Source of the DNA: Corynebacterium imitans
Lineage (GTDB): Bacteria > Actinomycetota > Actinomycetes > Mycobacteriales > Mycobacteriaceae
Length of the DNA: 64,000 nt
Assembly (NCBI RefSeq): GCF_000739455.1
Contig: NZ_CP009211.1
Location: 1,871,458-1,935,457 of the forward strand
Direction: 5' to 3'
A program made the translations under genes and the position numbers. Position 1 is the first letter of the stretch, and each line of letters opens with the position of its first letter. Positions 45,696 to 54,775 of the stretch are shown here, in pieces. Under the pieces are notes generated by a model, which was given only the letters and a program-made list of their open reading frames with translations, did not search any database and was not told the DNA's origin.

Positions 45696-47156
45696 ATGGC
45701 GAAACCCATGGACACTCGGCGGCGCATCGCGAGCACGGTGCTCGCCGCCTCCGGCGCGCTGTTCGGCGCGAGCGCGTGCGCGACCGATGACGGCGTACCC
45801 GCGCGCGACAGCGTGGTGGTGGCGACCCAGGCCGCGCCGGCGAGCCTAGATTTTACTTCCACTGGCGGCGCCGCGGTGCCGCAGGCGATGATGAGCAACG
45901 TCTACGAGACGCTCGTGCGCATCGACGACACCGGCACGCCGCAACCCTTCCTGGCAGAAAGCTGGGAGGAGAGCGCTGACGGCACTACCTACACCTTCCA
46001 CCTGCGCGAGGACGTCACGTTTTCCGACGGCACCCCGTTTACCGCCGGCACGGCCGCGTTTTCCATCGACTACGTCAAGAATCATTGGACGAACGGGCTG
46101 AAGAAGCAGATGGACGCGGTCGAAGAGGCGCACGCGCTCGATTCGCACACGCTGGTGGTTACGCTTGCGGCACCCGACCCGGATTGGCTGTGGTCCATGG
46201 GCACGCTCACCGGCGCCATGATGGCCCCGGCGAGCATCGACCGGCTTGCCACCGACCCGCTCGGCACCGGCCCCTACCGCGTGTCCAGCTTCCGCGTCGG
46301 CGAGTCCATCGCCTTTCACGCCCGCCCCGACTACTGGGGTGGGCCCGTGAAAAGCGATGCAGCGATCCGCTATTTCGACGACTCCACCGCCGCCGTGAAC
46401 GCGTTGCGCACCGGCGACGCCGACGTCGTCTGGGCGATGCAGGCCCCGCAGCTCCTCGATGCGTTGCCGGAAGACATCACCGTCGACATTGGTACCACCA
46501 ACGGCGAGGTCTTGTTCTCCATGAACAACAACCGCGCCCCCTTCGACGATCCCGACGTGCGCCGCGCCGCCGCCTACGCCATCGACCGCGACGCGATCAA
46601 CGCGGTCGTCTACAACGGACTGGCCACCGACACCGGCGGCGCGCCCGTCCCGCCGACCGACCCCTGGTACACCGGCGAGAACTTCTACCCCTTCGACCCC
46701 GACCGCGCACGCGCCCTGCTTGCCGGCCGCACTCCGGAAGTCACCATCACCGTGCCGAACCTCGCCTACGCGCAGACCGCCAGCGAGCTGATCTACTCCC
46801 AGCTTGCCGACGTCGGCTTCCGCGTCCGGCTTGAAACCGTCGAATTCCCCGCAGTCTGGCTCAACGACGTCCTCAACGGGCACGACTACCAGGCCTCGCT
46901 CGTCGCCCACGTGGAGCCGCGCGACTTGGGCATGCTCTTTGGCAACCCCGACTACTACTTGGGCTACGACTCCGCCGCCGTGCGCGCCGCGCTTGCCGAC
47001 GGCGACCGCGAAGCCGCCGTGAAAACCATCATGGCTGATGCCGGCGCACTCACCCTGGCGAATGCGCCTAACGTGGTGCTCTACGCACCCGGCGTGGGTG
47101 GGCTGAACCCGAACGTGGTCACCGACGCACTCGAACTACGCAGGGTGGAGAAGTAG
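45696..47156 (+). CDS. ABC transporter substrate-binding lipoprotein, family 5 (peptide type)
   Basis: 486 residues. Lipoprotein signal with lipobox GASAC (Cys28). The SBP family-5 pattern includes NVYETLVRIDDTGTPQPFLAESWEES (in part), YTFHLREDVTFSDGTPFTA, LGTGPYRV, and DPDVRRAAAYAIDRDAIN (in part). It captures an oligopeptide, or perhaps nickel or an opine-like ligand, outside the membrane and delivers it to the permeases encoded next. Confidence 0.92.
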   Translation: MAKPMDTRRRIASTVLAASGALFGASACATDDGVPARDSVVVATQAAPASLDFTSTGGAAVPQAMMSNVYETLVRIDDTGTPQPFLAESWEESADGTTYTFHLREDVTFSDGTPFTAGTAAFSIDYVKNHWTNGLKKQMDAVEEAHALDSHTLVVTLAAPDPDWLWSMGTLTGAMMAPASIDRLATDPLGTGPYRVSSFRVGESIAFHARPDYWGGPVKSDAAIRYFDDSTAAVNALRTGDADVVWAMQAPQLLDALPEDITVDIGTTNGEVLFSMNNNRAPFDDPDVRRAAAYAIDRDAINAVVYNGLATDTGGAPVPPTDPWYTGENFYPFDPDRARALLAGRTPEVTITVPNLAYAQTASELIYSQLADVGFRVRLETVEFPAVWLNDVLNGHDYQASLVAHVEPRDLGMLFGNPDYYLGYDSAAVRAALADGDREAAVKTIMADAGALTLANAPNVVLYAPGVGGLNPNVVTDALELRRVEK

Positions 47157-47158
47157 CC

Positions 47159-48094
47159 ATGCCAACCACTTTTGCCGCGCGCGTCGGCCGCGCCCTTGCC
47201 CGCTTTGCGCTCCTGCTCGCCGCCGCCAGCCTCATCATCTTCCTGCTGCTGCGCGCGGTGCCCGGCGACCCAGCGCGCGTCGCGCTCGGCGTTGCCGCCA
47301 CCGAGGACGACGTGGCCGAGCTCGCCCGCCAGCTTGGCACCGACCGCCCGCTTGTCACCCAATACTTCAGCTGGGTCACCGGAATGCTCACCGGCGACTT
47401 CGGGCTCTCCATGGCCAGCGGCACCCCGCTTGGGCCCCAACTCGCGGAGCGCGCGGGCGTCTCGCTTACGCTCACGCTTACCGCGATGGCCGTCTCCGTG
47501 TGCATCGCGGTCCCGCTGGGCGTGTACTTGGCGCGCCGCCGCGGCCACGCCGACGCCGCAATCGTCGACGGGCTGACCCAGGTCGGCATCGTCGTTCCCT
47601 CGTTTTTAGTCGGTATCCTTGCCGTCGCGCTGTTTTCGGTGCGGCTCGGTTGGCTGCCCGCCAACGGCTGGGGCACGCCCGCGCACGCAGTGCTGCCGGT
47701 GGTGGCGCTCACGTTGGTGCAGGCGTCGATTCTCACCCGGTACGTGCGCGCCGCGATTGCCGAGGAGTTGGAGAAAGACTATGTGCGTACGGCGAGGGCG
47801 AGCGGAGCGTCGATAAGCACTGCCCTTGCGCGCCACGCGCTGCGCAACGCCGCCTTACCCGTGCTTACCGTGACCGGCGTGCAGCTTTCCGCGCTGATCG
47901 TGGGGGCGGTGGTCATCGAGCGGGTTTTTGCGATTCCCGGGCTCGGGAGCATGCTTCTCGACGCCGTCGGCAACCGCGACCTCACCCAAGTCCAATCCGT
48001 CATGATGTGCATCGTCGCGTTCACCCTTCTGGTGAACCTGGCGGTGGATGTCAGCTACGCCGCGATCGACCCGCGGACTCGGAGGCGCGCATGA
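47159..48094 (+). CDS. ABC transporter permease, DppB/OppB type
   Basis: 311 residues with six helices. It has the typical N-terminal ASLIIFLLLRAVPGDPARVALG (in part) and the EAA-loop region EKDYVRTARASGAS (about 203-216) for ATPase contact. It pairs with the permease encoded next, which it overlaps by 4 nt (ATGA). Two copies of the GCGTCGANAAGC motif lie in its 3' half. Confidence 0.93.
   Translation: MPTTFAARVGRALARFALLLAAASLIIFLLLRAVPGDPARVALGVAATEDDVAELARQLGTDRPLVTQYFSWVTGMLTGDFGLSMASGTPLGPQLAERAGVSLTLTLTAMAVSVCIAVPLGVYLARRRGHADAAIVDGLTQVGIVVPSFLVGILAVALFSVRLGWLPANGWGTPAHAVLPVVALTLVQASILTRYVRAAIAEELEKDYVRTARASGASISTALARHALRNAALPVLTVTGVQLSALIVGAVVIERVFAIPGLGSMLLDAVGNRDLTQVQSVMMCIVAFTLLVNLAVDVSYAAIDPRTRRRA
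47807..47818 (+). repeat. Copy of the GCGTCGATAAGC motif read as Ala-Ser-Ile-Ser
   Basis: Here the frame is GCG TCG ATA AGC, with the rare Ile codon ATA and the motif in the opposite orientation to its LID-encoding copies. Confidence 0.8.
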
Positions 48095-48876
48095 CACGCA
48101 CCAACACCTCGCGAACGCTCGGCTGGGTGCTCATCGGCACCGCAGCGTTCGCCGCGCTGCTTTCACTTGTTTGGACCCCCTACGACCCACTGCACGCCGA
48201 CCCCGCCGCGCACCTGGCGGGCCCGAGCTGGCAGCACTGGATGGGCACCGACGCGCTGGGGCGCGACATCACCTCGCGCATCATGCACGGCGCACGCTTC
48301 ACGCTGTCTGTCGCCTGCGCCGCGGTTGCTTGCTCCGCGCTCATCGGCGTCCCGCTCGGCGTGCTCGCAGGCATGCGGCGTGGCACCGGGCACGCCGTGA
48401 TGGCGGGCGCGGACCTGTTGCTCGCCTTCCCGGCGCTGTTGCTTGCGATCGTGTTCACGGCGGTGTTCGGCGCGTCGACGTGGGTGGTCATTGCCGCCGT
48501 CGGCATCGCCGGCATCCCCGGGTTCGTGCGCGTCGCGCGAGTCGGCACCATGCAGATCATGCATCAGGACTACATCCTCGCGGCGCGGATCAGCGGCGTA
48601 CCCGCTTGGCGGATCGCCACGCGCCACGTGCTGCCCAACATCGCCCCTATTATTACAGTGCAAATTTCGACTGCGCTCGCACTGGCCATCCTCGCCGAAG
48701 CTGGCCTGTCCTTCCTCGGCCTGGGCACGCCCGCTCCGTACGCATCCTGGGGGCGGATGCTGCAAGCCTCCCAGCCGTACCTGGCCACCTCCCCGCACCT
48801 GGCGCTGTGGCCTGGCTGCGCCATCGCCCTGACTGTACTGGGCTTCAACCTTCTCGGCGATCGGAGGACACCGTGA
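48091..48876 (+). CDS. ABC transporter permease, DppC/OppC type
   Basis: 261 residues. It has the DppC signature HWMGTDALGRDITSRIMHGARFTLSVA (in part, about 50-76), the EAA region QDYILAARISGVPAWRIATRHVLPNIAP (in part), and LAILAEAGLSFLGLGTPAPYASWG (in part). Partner of the preceding permease. It overlaps the ATPase gene by 4 nt (GTGA), so translation is coupled. Confidence 0.93.
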   Translation: MTRTNTSRTLGWVLIGTAAFAALLSLVWTPYDPLHADPAAHLAGPSWQHWMGTDALGRDITSRIMHGARFTLSVACAAVACSALIGVPLGVLAGMRRGTGHAVMAGADLLLAFPALLLAIVFTAVFGASTWVVIAAVGIAGIPGFVRVARVGTMQIMHQDYILAARISGVPAWRIATRHVLPNIAPIITVQISTALALAILAEAGLSFLGLGTPAPYASWGRMLQASQPYLATSPHLALWPGCAIALTVLGFNLLGDRRTP

Positions 48877-50246
48877 CCGCACCCGTCATTACGGTAGATT
48901 CGTTAACCGTCCCCGGCATTCTCCACGACGTCTCCTTCACCGTCGCACGCGGCGAACGCGTCGGCATCATCGGCGAATCCGGCTCCGGCAAATCCGTCAC
49001 CGCCTTAAGCATCATGGGGCTCGCCGACGGACCCGGGCTGCCCGCTGCGCGCGGCTCGATCACCGTCGACGGCGTCCAGATGGTTGGCACGCGCGACCGC
49101 GTGCGCCGCTCCGTGCGCGGTAGCCGCGTCGCCATGGTCTTCCAGGAGCCGATGACCGCGCTCGACCCCCTGACCAAGGTTGGCCGCCTCGTGCCGCGCG
49201 ACCTGCTGCGCCAGGTGGGCGTCGACAGGCCAGACGCATACCCGCACCAGCTCTCCGGCGGACAGCGCCAACGCGTGCTCATCGCGCTCGCGCTGTCGCA
49301 AGACCCCGACGTGCTCATCTGCGACGAACCCACCACCGCCTTAGATGTGACCACGCAGGCGCAGATCCTCGACCTGCTCGACCGGCTAGTCACCGAGCGC
49401 GGCATGGGACTGCTGTTTATCTCCCACGACCTCGCCGTGGTCCGCCGCATGACCGACCGCACGCTCGTCTTCCACCAAGGCCGCATCGTCGACGGCGACA
49501 GCGAGTACGCCCGCCAGCTCGAGGCCGCCGCGCGCCCAGGCCCGCCCGCGCCGGTGCCGCGCTCCACCGCCGCTGCGGCCTCAGTTGAATTGGCCGGCGT
49601 GTGCGTCGATCGCGGCGGCACGCGCGTGCTTTCCGACATCAACCTCACCGTCCACGAAGGCGAACGCCTCGCCATCGTCGGCGGCTCGGGTTCCGGCAAA
49701 ACCACCCTGCTGCACGTCATCGCGGGACTTATCGCCCCGTCGGCGGGCGAAGTGCGCGCCGAGAAACAGCTGCAGATGGTGTTCCAGGACCCGTACTCCT
49801 CGCTCGACCCGCGGATGCGGGTGCGCGACTCCATCCGCGAAACCGGTGTCACCGCCGACGGCGCCGACGCGGTCCTCGACGCCGTCGGACTCGCCGGCGC
49901 CGGCGATCGCCTCCCCCGCGCGTTTTCTGGCGGGCAGCGCCAGCGCATCTCGATCGCGCGCGCCGCCGCCCCGCGCCCGCGCCTTTTGCTTGCCGACGAG
50001 CCCGTCTCCGCCCTCGACGCCACGATCCAGCACCAGGTGCTCGAGCTACTACGCGAGACCGTCGGCACGCATACGCTCATCTTTGTCACCCACGACCTGC
50101 AAGTCGCGCGCGAGCTGTGCCCGCGGTTGGCGGTGATGGAGCGCGGCCGCATCGTCGAGCACGGTGCTACCGAGGAGATCTGGGCCAACCCGCAGCACGA
50201 ATACACGCAGGCGCTGCTGGAGGCGATCATTCCGTACGATGAGTAG
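48873..50246 (+). CDS. Fused double ATPase of the peptide ABC transporter (DppD-DppF type)
   Basis: 457 residues from GTG 48873. It contains two complete nucleotide-binding domains. First: Walker A GESGSGKS (about 33-40), signature LSGGQRQR, Walker B LICDEPTTALD. Second: GGSGSGKTT (about 270-278), FSGGQRQR, LLADEPVSALD. One protein therefore replaces the usual DppD and DppF pair. Both domains are shorter than usual, and I see no C-terminal oligopeptide-transporter Cys motif after the first one. Confidence 0.92.
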   Translation: MTAPVITVDSLTVPGILHDVSFTVARGERVGIIGESGSGKSVTALSIMGLADGPGLPAARGSITVDGVQMVGTRDRVRRSVRGSRVAMVFQEPMTALDPLTKVGRLVPRDLLRQVGVDRPDAYPHQLSGGQRQRVLIALALSQDPDVLICDEPTTALDVTTQAQILDLLDRLVTERGMGLLFISHDLAVVRRMTDRTLVFHQGRIVDGDSEYARQLEAAARPGPPAPVPRSTAAAASVELAGVCVDRGGTRVLSDINLTVHEGERLAIVGGSGSGKTTLLHVIAGLIAPSAGEVRAEKQLQMVFQDPYSSLDPRMRVRDSIRETGVTADGADAVLDAVGLAGAGDRLPRAFSGGQRQRISIARAAAPRPRLLLADEPVSALDATIQHQVLELLRETVGTHTLIFVTHDLQVARELCPRLAVMERGRIVEHGATEEIWANPQHEYTQALLEAIIPYDE

Positions 50247-50248
50247 GC

Positions 50249-51172
50249 ATGAGCCACTCATCTGCAGACATCGTCGTTGTCGGCTCCATTAACGCCGACC
50301 TCACCGTCACCGTGCCGCGCCACCCCAACCCCGGCGAAACCCTCCTCGGCAACGGCGGCGGGCTCACCGCAGGCGGGAAGGGTGCCAACCAGGCTTGCGC
50401 GGCGGCGAAGCTGGGTGCCAGCATCGCGCTTGTCGGCGCGGTCGGCGACGACGCGAACGCGGGCCCCGCGACCTCCGTGCTGCGCGCGTCGGGCGTCGAC
50501 TTAAGCAACGTCGAAGAAATCGAAGAAGTCACCGGTCTTGCCGTGATCACGGTGGCGGCCGACGGGGAGAACACGGTGCTCGTCGTGCCCGGCGCGAACG
50601 CGTGTGTTGACGCCGCCTTCGTCCGCGCCCACAGCACTCCCGTCGAGGCCGCGCAGCTCGTCCTTCTGCAAGGCGAGATCCCGGCCGACGGCTTCGCCGA
50701 AGCGGTCGCGCTCGCGGCTGGCCGCGTCGTGGTCAACCTCGCCCCCGTCGTCGACGTCCCGCGCGAAGCCCTGCTGCAGGCCGACCCGCTGCTGGCCAAC
50801 GAGCACGAGGCCGGGCTGATCCTCGCCCAGCTCGGTGCCGACGACACCGGCGAGCCGGAGACGCTCGCGCAGCGCCTGCTGGACGTGGGTTTCCCGTCCG
50901 TGGTGCTCACCCTCGGCGCGGCCGGCGCCCTGGTCGCCGACGCCAACGGTCTGCGCCCCATCCCCACCCCGCGCGTGAACGCGGTCGACACCGTCGGCGC
51001 GGGCGACGCGTTCGCGGGCGCGCTGTGCCACCGGCTGGTCGAAGGCGACTCTTTGGACGAGGCCGCAGCCTTCGCCGCGCGCGTCGGCGCGTTCGCAGTG
51101 CAGCGCCCCGGCGCGCAGCCGTCTTATCCTTCGGCGGCGGACGAACTGCCTAGTTGTAAATCTGCGGAATAA
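50249..51172 (+). CDS. rbsK: Ribokinase-like PfkB sugar kinase
   Basis: 307 residues. The PfkB signatures are GGKGANQACAAAKLGA (about 42-57) and DTVGAGDAFAGALCHRL (about 249-265), with the substrate strand VVVGSINADLTV at the start. This matches ribokinase, which makes ribose-5-phosphate. It lies 2 nt after the transporter ATPase gene, so it is probably co-expressed, which hints that the importer cargo may include a pentose or nucleoside part (inference). Its end overlaps a convergent small ORF by 23 nt. Confidence 0.88.
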   Translation: MSHSSADIVVVGSINADLTVTVPRHPNPGETLLGNGGGLTAGGKGANQACAAAKLGASIALVGAVGDDANAGPATSVLRASGVDLSNVEEIEEVTGLAVITVAADGENTVLVVPGANACVDAAFVRAHSTPVEAAQLVLLQGEIPADGFAEAVALAAGRVVVNLAPVVDVPREALLQADPLLANEHEAGLILAQLGADDTGEPETLAQRLLDVGFPSVVLTLGAAGALVADANGLRPIPTPRVNAVDTVGAGDAFAGALCHRLVEGDSLDEAAAFAARVGAFAVQRPGAQPSYPSAADELPSCKSAE

Positions 51173-51287
51173 GCGCCCAGCTGAGCACGTGTTCCTCGAC
51201 GCGCTCGAAACCGCTGGTTAACAGTTCAAACTCGGCGGACTCGGCCTCGCTGAGTTGCGCTTCTTCGCGGGGAAACGGTCGTTGCAT
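51150..51287 (-). CDS. 45-residue acidic hypothetical protein
   Basis: MQRPFPREEAQLSEAESAEF...WALIPQIYN: acidic, helical, with no membrane segment. TATGAT (51299-51294 on minus), close to the -10 consensus, ends 6 nt before the ATG, so it could be a leaderless small gene. It overlaps the 3' end of the ribokinase gene by 23 nt. Evidence is limited to the promoter fit and amino-acid composition. Confidence 0.45.
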   Translation of the reverse strand: MQRPFPREEAQLSEAESAEFELLTSGFERVEEHVLSWALIPQIYN

Positions 51288-51310
51288 GCCCTGATCATAG
51301 CCCGCTTTCG

Positions 51311-52522
51311 CTACTGTGCGCCCGCCGCGCGCTCCAGCAGCTGACCCAGCACCGCGGCGCCGTGTTTGCGCAGGCCGTCGTGCTGGTAGCGCGCTGTCTC
51401 CCATGCGTCGACGCCGAGTGCGCGCGCCGTTTCCAGCGAGAGTTCGCGCGGCACATAGATGTCGTCGGTGTAGACAGCGGCAACGCGCTTCCCGCCGGCG
51501 GCGTCGTGCGCGGCCACCCCGTCGACAATGCCCGCGTACTGGTTGGGCCAGTCGTCTTTCAGCGCGAGCGCGTGCGCGGCGTCCTTGAACGGCCGCAGCG
51601 CGGGGTCTTCATCGAATTGGAAGCCGAAGATGTGCTCGCCGGTGAGGTAGAACTCGTCGTCGTCAGGCGTGGCGTCGGGGCCGAAACCGGCGATCGCGCG
51701 CGAGACCCGCTCGGCGGACCAATCGGTCGCGCCCGCCACCGTGCCGCCGTAGATGGATTCGTGGATGGCGGCGTAGAGCGGGTTGGCCGCGAAGCTGACG
51801 CGCTGGCCGACAGCGGCGAGAAAATCGGTGCGCAACCGACCGTTTGGGTGGAAGGGCGCTTCCAGCAGGTTCGCGAGCGAGGCGAAACCGCCTTCCTGCC
51901 CGAGTGCGATGCCGATGGTGCGGAAGCGGCGCGGGCTGAGCCGCTCGCCGGTGGGCAACGTCTCCTCGGTCGCGGCAAGGTGGCGGCAGACCTCGCGGAT
52001 CATCCGCTCCGCCTCCGGGAAAGCCAAGTTGAACGCGCGGTGGCGGGTGCGCAGTTTGTCAAAGGTCGCCTCGTAGACCGCATCGGGGCCTTCGCTTATC
52101 GACGCCAACCCGCCCGTAAACACCGCCACCCCGATCCGCTCCGGCGCGACCGCAAGGTAGTGCAGCAGGCAGAAACCGCCGAAGGATTGGCCCAACACGT
52201 CCCAACGGGTGATGCCGAGTTCTTCGCGGATCGCTTCGGCGTCCTTGATGATCTCGGGCGCGCGCAGCTGCGCCAGCGTGTCGGCGGTGATGAGCTCCGG
52301 GGTTGCGGCGTCGATGCGCGTCGAGCGGCCGGTGCCACGCTGATCGAGCAGCACGACGCGGTAGCCGCGGCGCAGCGCCTCCTGTATCCACTCGAAGCGC
52401 TCGCGCGGCGCGGGCGATCCCGGTCCGCCCTGGAGGAACAGGAGCGCTGGCGCGTCCGGCTGCCCCAGCACGCGCGCGAAGATTTTCCACTGGTTTCTGG
52501 TGATTTCGACGGTTGACTCCAT
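51311..52522 (-). CDS. Proline iminopeptidase-like alpha/beta-hydrolase (S33 family)
   Basis: 403 residues. The oxyanion motif FLQGGPGSPAPRERFEW (about 30-46), VVLLDQRGTGRST, and the nucleophile elbow LGQSFGGFCLLHYLA (about 122-136) are typical of prolyl aminopeptidases, which remove N-terminal proline from peptides. I chose ATG 52522: TACGAT (52535-52530 on minus) ends exactly 7 nt upstream. It is divergent from the CPBP gene. A GCGTCGATAAGC copy lies at 52094-52105. Confidence 0.88.
   Translation of the reverse strand: MESTVEITRNQWKIFARVLGQPDAPALLFLQGGPGSPAPRERFEWIQEALRRGYRVVLLDQRGTGRSTRIDAATPELITADTLAQLRAPEIIKDAEAIREELGITRWDVLGQSFGGFCLLHYLAVAPERIGVAVFTGGLASISEGPDAVYEATFDKLRTRHRAFNLAFPEAERMIREVCRHLAATEETLPTGERLSPRRFRTIGIALGQEGGFASLANLLEAPFHPNGRLRTDFLAAVGQRVSFAANPLYAAIHESIYGGTVAGATDWSAERVSRAIAGFGPDATPDDDEFYLTGEHIFGFQFDEDPALRPFKDAAHALALKDDWPNQYAGIVDGVAAHDAAGGKRVAAVYTDDIYVPRELSLETARALGVDAWETARYQHDGLRKHGAAVLGQLLERAAGAQ
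52094..52105 (-). repeat. Copy of the GCGTCGATAAGC motif read as Ala-Ser-Ile-Ser
   Basis: In the hydrolase frame this reads GCG TCG ATA AGC GAA, again with the rare ATA codon. The copy at 54692 reads the same five codons in an unrelated protein. Confidence 0.8.
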
Positions 52523-52547
52523 ATGCCCGATCGTAGACACTATCCGG

Positions 52548-54083
52548 GTGATCACCGCCTACCATCGTCTCGCTCGCCTTGAACGCACCCGCCCGTACCG
52601 CTGGTGGCGCCCGGCCGTCGAGCTTGCAGTTGCCGGTCTGCTCTTCGTCGTGCTGCAGGCGGTGTGGGTGGTGCCTTTCTTACTGATCAACGGCGCAGAA
52701 CAACCGGGCGGCATCGCCGAGGGCAACCCCACCTCCATGCTCTTCGGCTACGGGGCGATCGCGCTGACGATCCCGGCCGCGTTTGTCGCCGCTTGGGCGT
52801 CGGGACGCGACGTGCGCGCACTCTGGTCGATCGAGCGCAGGTTCCGGTGGCGCTTCTTCCTCCCCGCGCTCGCCGCGTTCGCCGCACCGAGTGTGCTCGC
52901 GCTCGCGGTAGGTGTGCTCGCATTCGGTGCCCCACCCGCACGCCTCGATGCGGTCTTTTTCTCCTGTGTTGCCATCACTGTGTTGTTGCTACCGCTGCAG
53001 TGCTTGGCCGAAGAACTCCTCTTCCGCGGCACTCTGGTGCAAAGCGTTGGCGCATGGGCGTCGTCCCCGTGGGTTGCGTATCTCGCGCCGGTGCCACTGT
53101 TCGTCTTCGGGCACACCGGCGGTGGTGGGCAGCTCGTCACCGTCTCTATCTTCGCGCTGTTGGCCGCGCTCCTCGTGCACCGCACCGGCGGGCTCGAGCT
53201 GGCACTGGCGCTGCACATTGTCAACAACGCGAACGTCTCCTACGCCAACTTCTCCGGCATCGCTGATCTGGATTCGCTGCGCGCGTTCCTCCCGGTCGCG
53301 GGTCTGCTCGGTGCTTTCGTGCTCGCTGTGCTCGCCAACGTCGTAGTGGGCACTAAGGTGGCCCCCATGCCCACGTACGACGCCCACCTGCGCCACCTAC
53401 CCCACCCGACCGGAGACTTGCTGTTCCAATCAGCCGCCAGTCCCGCCCACGGGGGTGTGCCCGTCGTTGCGCCCTGGTTCGCGCAAACCCTCGGTCCGCA
53501 GATGCACGGCTGGGCCAACCAGCTGCCCTGGGTGCGCACCGCGCAGGGCAGCGGCACCACCACGGCCCAGCTGACCAACGACCACCTGCGCCTGACCTAC
53601 ACCGTGCGCACCGAACCCGAAATCTCGTTCGGCCTGCGCGTCGACAACCTCGACGACGTCCCGCGCCGCATTCAGCTTGCGCTGCACCCCTACTGGGCGG
53701 TCGACGCTGCCCACGCCCGCGTCACGGGGCTTGAGGGCGCGCCCTACCTTGACAAGGTCGCCGGCGTCACGCGCACGCTCGAGGCCCCCATCGTTTTCGG
53801 CGAGGAAGTCGACCGCGTGGTGCGAACTACCGCGCAGTGCTCGCTCAGCGACGCCCACCGCACCCTCACCTTCACCCCCCACGGCACCGACCACGTCGTA
53901 GTCTGGAACCCCGGCCCCGAAGTGTGCGCCCAGGACGAAAACCTCGGTGCCGACGACTGGGCGGGGTTCGTCTGCGTCGAACCGGCGCTGCTCGGCGAAA
54001 GCCGGGACGGCGTGGTGCTCGCGCCGGGTGAATCTGCGGAAATCGGTCTCGACGTACACGTCACCGCGCCGACGCAGCCATGA
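52548..54083 (+). CDS. CPBP intramembrane protease in frame with a hexose-phosphate mutarotase-like domain
   Basis: 511 residues from GTG 52548. Residues about 1-270 are a CPBP/Abi-type membrane protein with eight or so helices and its three motifs: EELLFRG (about 155-161), FVFGHTGGGG (about 186) and LHIVNNANVSYANF (about 222). From about residue 274 (MPTYDAHLRHLP) the sequence becomes a soluble aldose-1-epimerase/YeaD-like domain: GVPVVAPWFAQTLG, ALHPYWAVDAAHARVTGLEG, VVWNPGPEVCAQDENLGADDW. No stop separates them. An internal leaderless promoter at 53354 may also give the 238-residue mutarotase alone. The start GTG is inferred from position; an upstream frame extends into the divergent gene. 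Confidence 0.75.
   Translation: MITAYHRLARLERTRPYRWWRPAVELAVAGLLFVVLQAVWVVPFLLINGAEQPGGIAEGNPTSMLFGYGAIALTIPAAFVAAWASGRDVRALWSIERRFRWRFFLPALAAFAAPSVLALAVGVLAFGAPPARLDAVFFSCVAITVLLLPLQCLAEELLFRGTLVQSVGAWASSPWVAYLAPVPLFVFGHTGGGGQLVTVSIFALLAALLVHRTGGLELALALHIVNNANVSYANFSGIADLDSLRAFLPVAGLLGAFVLAVLANVVVGTKVAPMPTYDAHLRHLPHPTGDLLFQSAASPAHGGVPVVAPWFAQTLGPQMHGWANQLPWVRTAQGSGTTTAQLTNDHLRLTYTVRTEPEISFGLRVDNLDDVPRRIQLALHPYWAVDAAHARVTGLEGAPYLDKVAGVTRTLEAPIVFGEEVDRVVRTTAQCSLSDAHRTLTFTPHGTDHVVVWNPGPEVCAQDENLGADDWAGFVCVEPALLGESRDGVVLAPGESAEIGLDVHVTAPTQP
53354..53359 (+). promoter_or_regulatory. Possible internal -10 box for a separate mutarotase transcript
   Basis: TAAGGT ends exactly 7 nt before the in-frame ATG 53367, the spacing seen at other leaderless starts here. 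It sits at the junction between the CPBP and mutarotase parts. The ORF 53367-54083 would encode 238 residues beginning MPTYDAHLRHLPHP. Confidence 0.5.
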
Positions 54084-54775
54084 CGCAGTTCCACAGCGCT
54101 GCCCCCGCCTCTGTGGCCGCGCGCGCTGGCGAGCTCGTATTACTCGTCATCTTCGCGACCATCTTTGGCGTGGCTGCCGCGTTCGGTCTCCAAGAGGCAG
54201 GAGCAGTTGAACCACGGTTCGAGCCGCTATGCATCCTCGCCGCGACCCTGCCCGCGGCCCCACTCGCGCGCGCATGCACCGGGAGGCACCCCGCCACACT
54301 CATCTCCGCTGAAAAGCGCATCCGCTGGGCGTGTGTTGGCCGCGCGCTCGCGGTGACGGTGTGTGTCTACGCCGTCGCGACCGTTGCCTCCCTTGAATCA
54401 CCCATGCTCGGCTGGGGCGCGTTCGTCGCGCTCTGCGGCATCGTTGCGCTGCAGACTGCTGCAGAGGAACTCGTCTTCCGGGCTGCGCTGCCGCAAATCC
54501 TCGACGGCCTGTGCGCGCCGCTCGCCTACGGCCTCCCGGCGCTGGGCTTTGTCGCCCTGCACACTGGCGGCGCGGGCACGCTTGCCGACGTCGCCGTCTT
54601 CGCCGCCTGCGCCGCCTGGCTGACCTGGCGCACTCGCGGTATCGAGGCCGCGTGGGTGTTGCACCTGGTAGGCAACGTGTGGGTGCTCGCGGCGTCGATA
54701 AGCGAAGGGCCCTGGGGCACGGTGGCGACGGTTGTGGCGACCGCCTTGATCGGGGTGTTTAGCCCTCGTCGGTAG
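54080..54775 (+). CDS. CPBP-family intramembrane protease
   Basis: 231 residues, strongly hydrophobic. CPBP motifs are [11 protein letters not shown] (about 132-142), [12 protein letters not shown] (about 155-166) and the last-helix [13 protein letters not shown]. It overlaps the mutarotase stop (ATGA), so a mutarotase domain is flanked by two CPBP proteins in one transcript. Relatives cleave prenylated substrates in eukaryotes or act in bacteriocin self-immunity; the bacterial role here is unknown. It converges with lepA, overlapping by 17 nt. Confidence 0.82.
   Translation: MTQFHSAAPASVAARAGELVLLVIFATIFGVAAAFGLQEAGAVEPRFEPLCILAATLPAAPLARACTGRHPATLISAEKRIRWACVGRALAVTVCVYAVATVASLESPMLGWGAFVALCGIVALQTAAEELVFRAALPQILDGLCAPLAYGLPALGFVALHTGGAGTLADVAVFAACAAWLTWRTRGIEAAWVLHLVGNVWVLAASISEGPWGTVATVVATALIGVFSPRR
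54692..54703 (+). repeat. Copy of the GCGTCGATAAGC motif read as Ala-Ser-Ile-Ser
   Basis: GCG TCG ATA AGC GAA in the second CPBP gene: a third independent use of ATA in this context. Confidence 0.8.
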
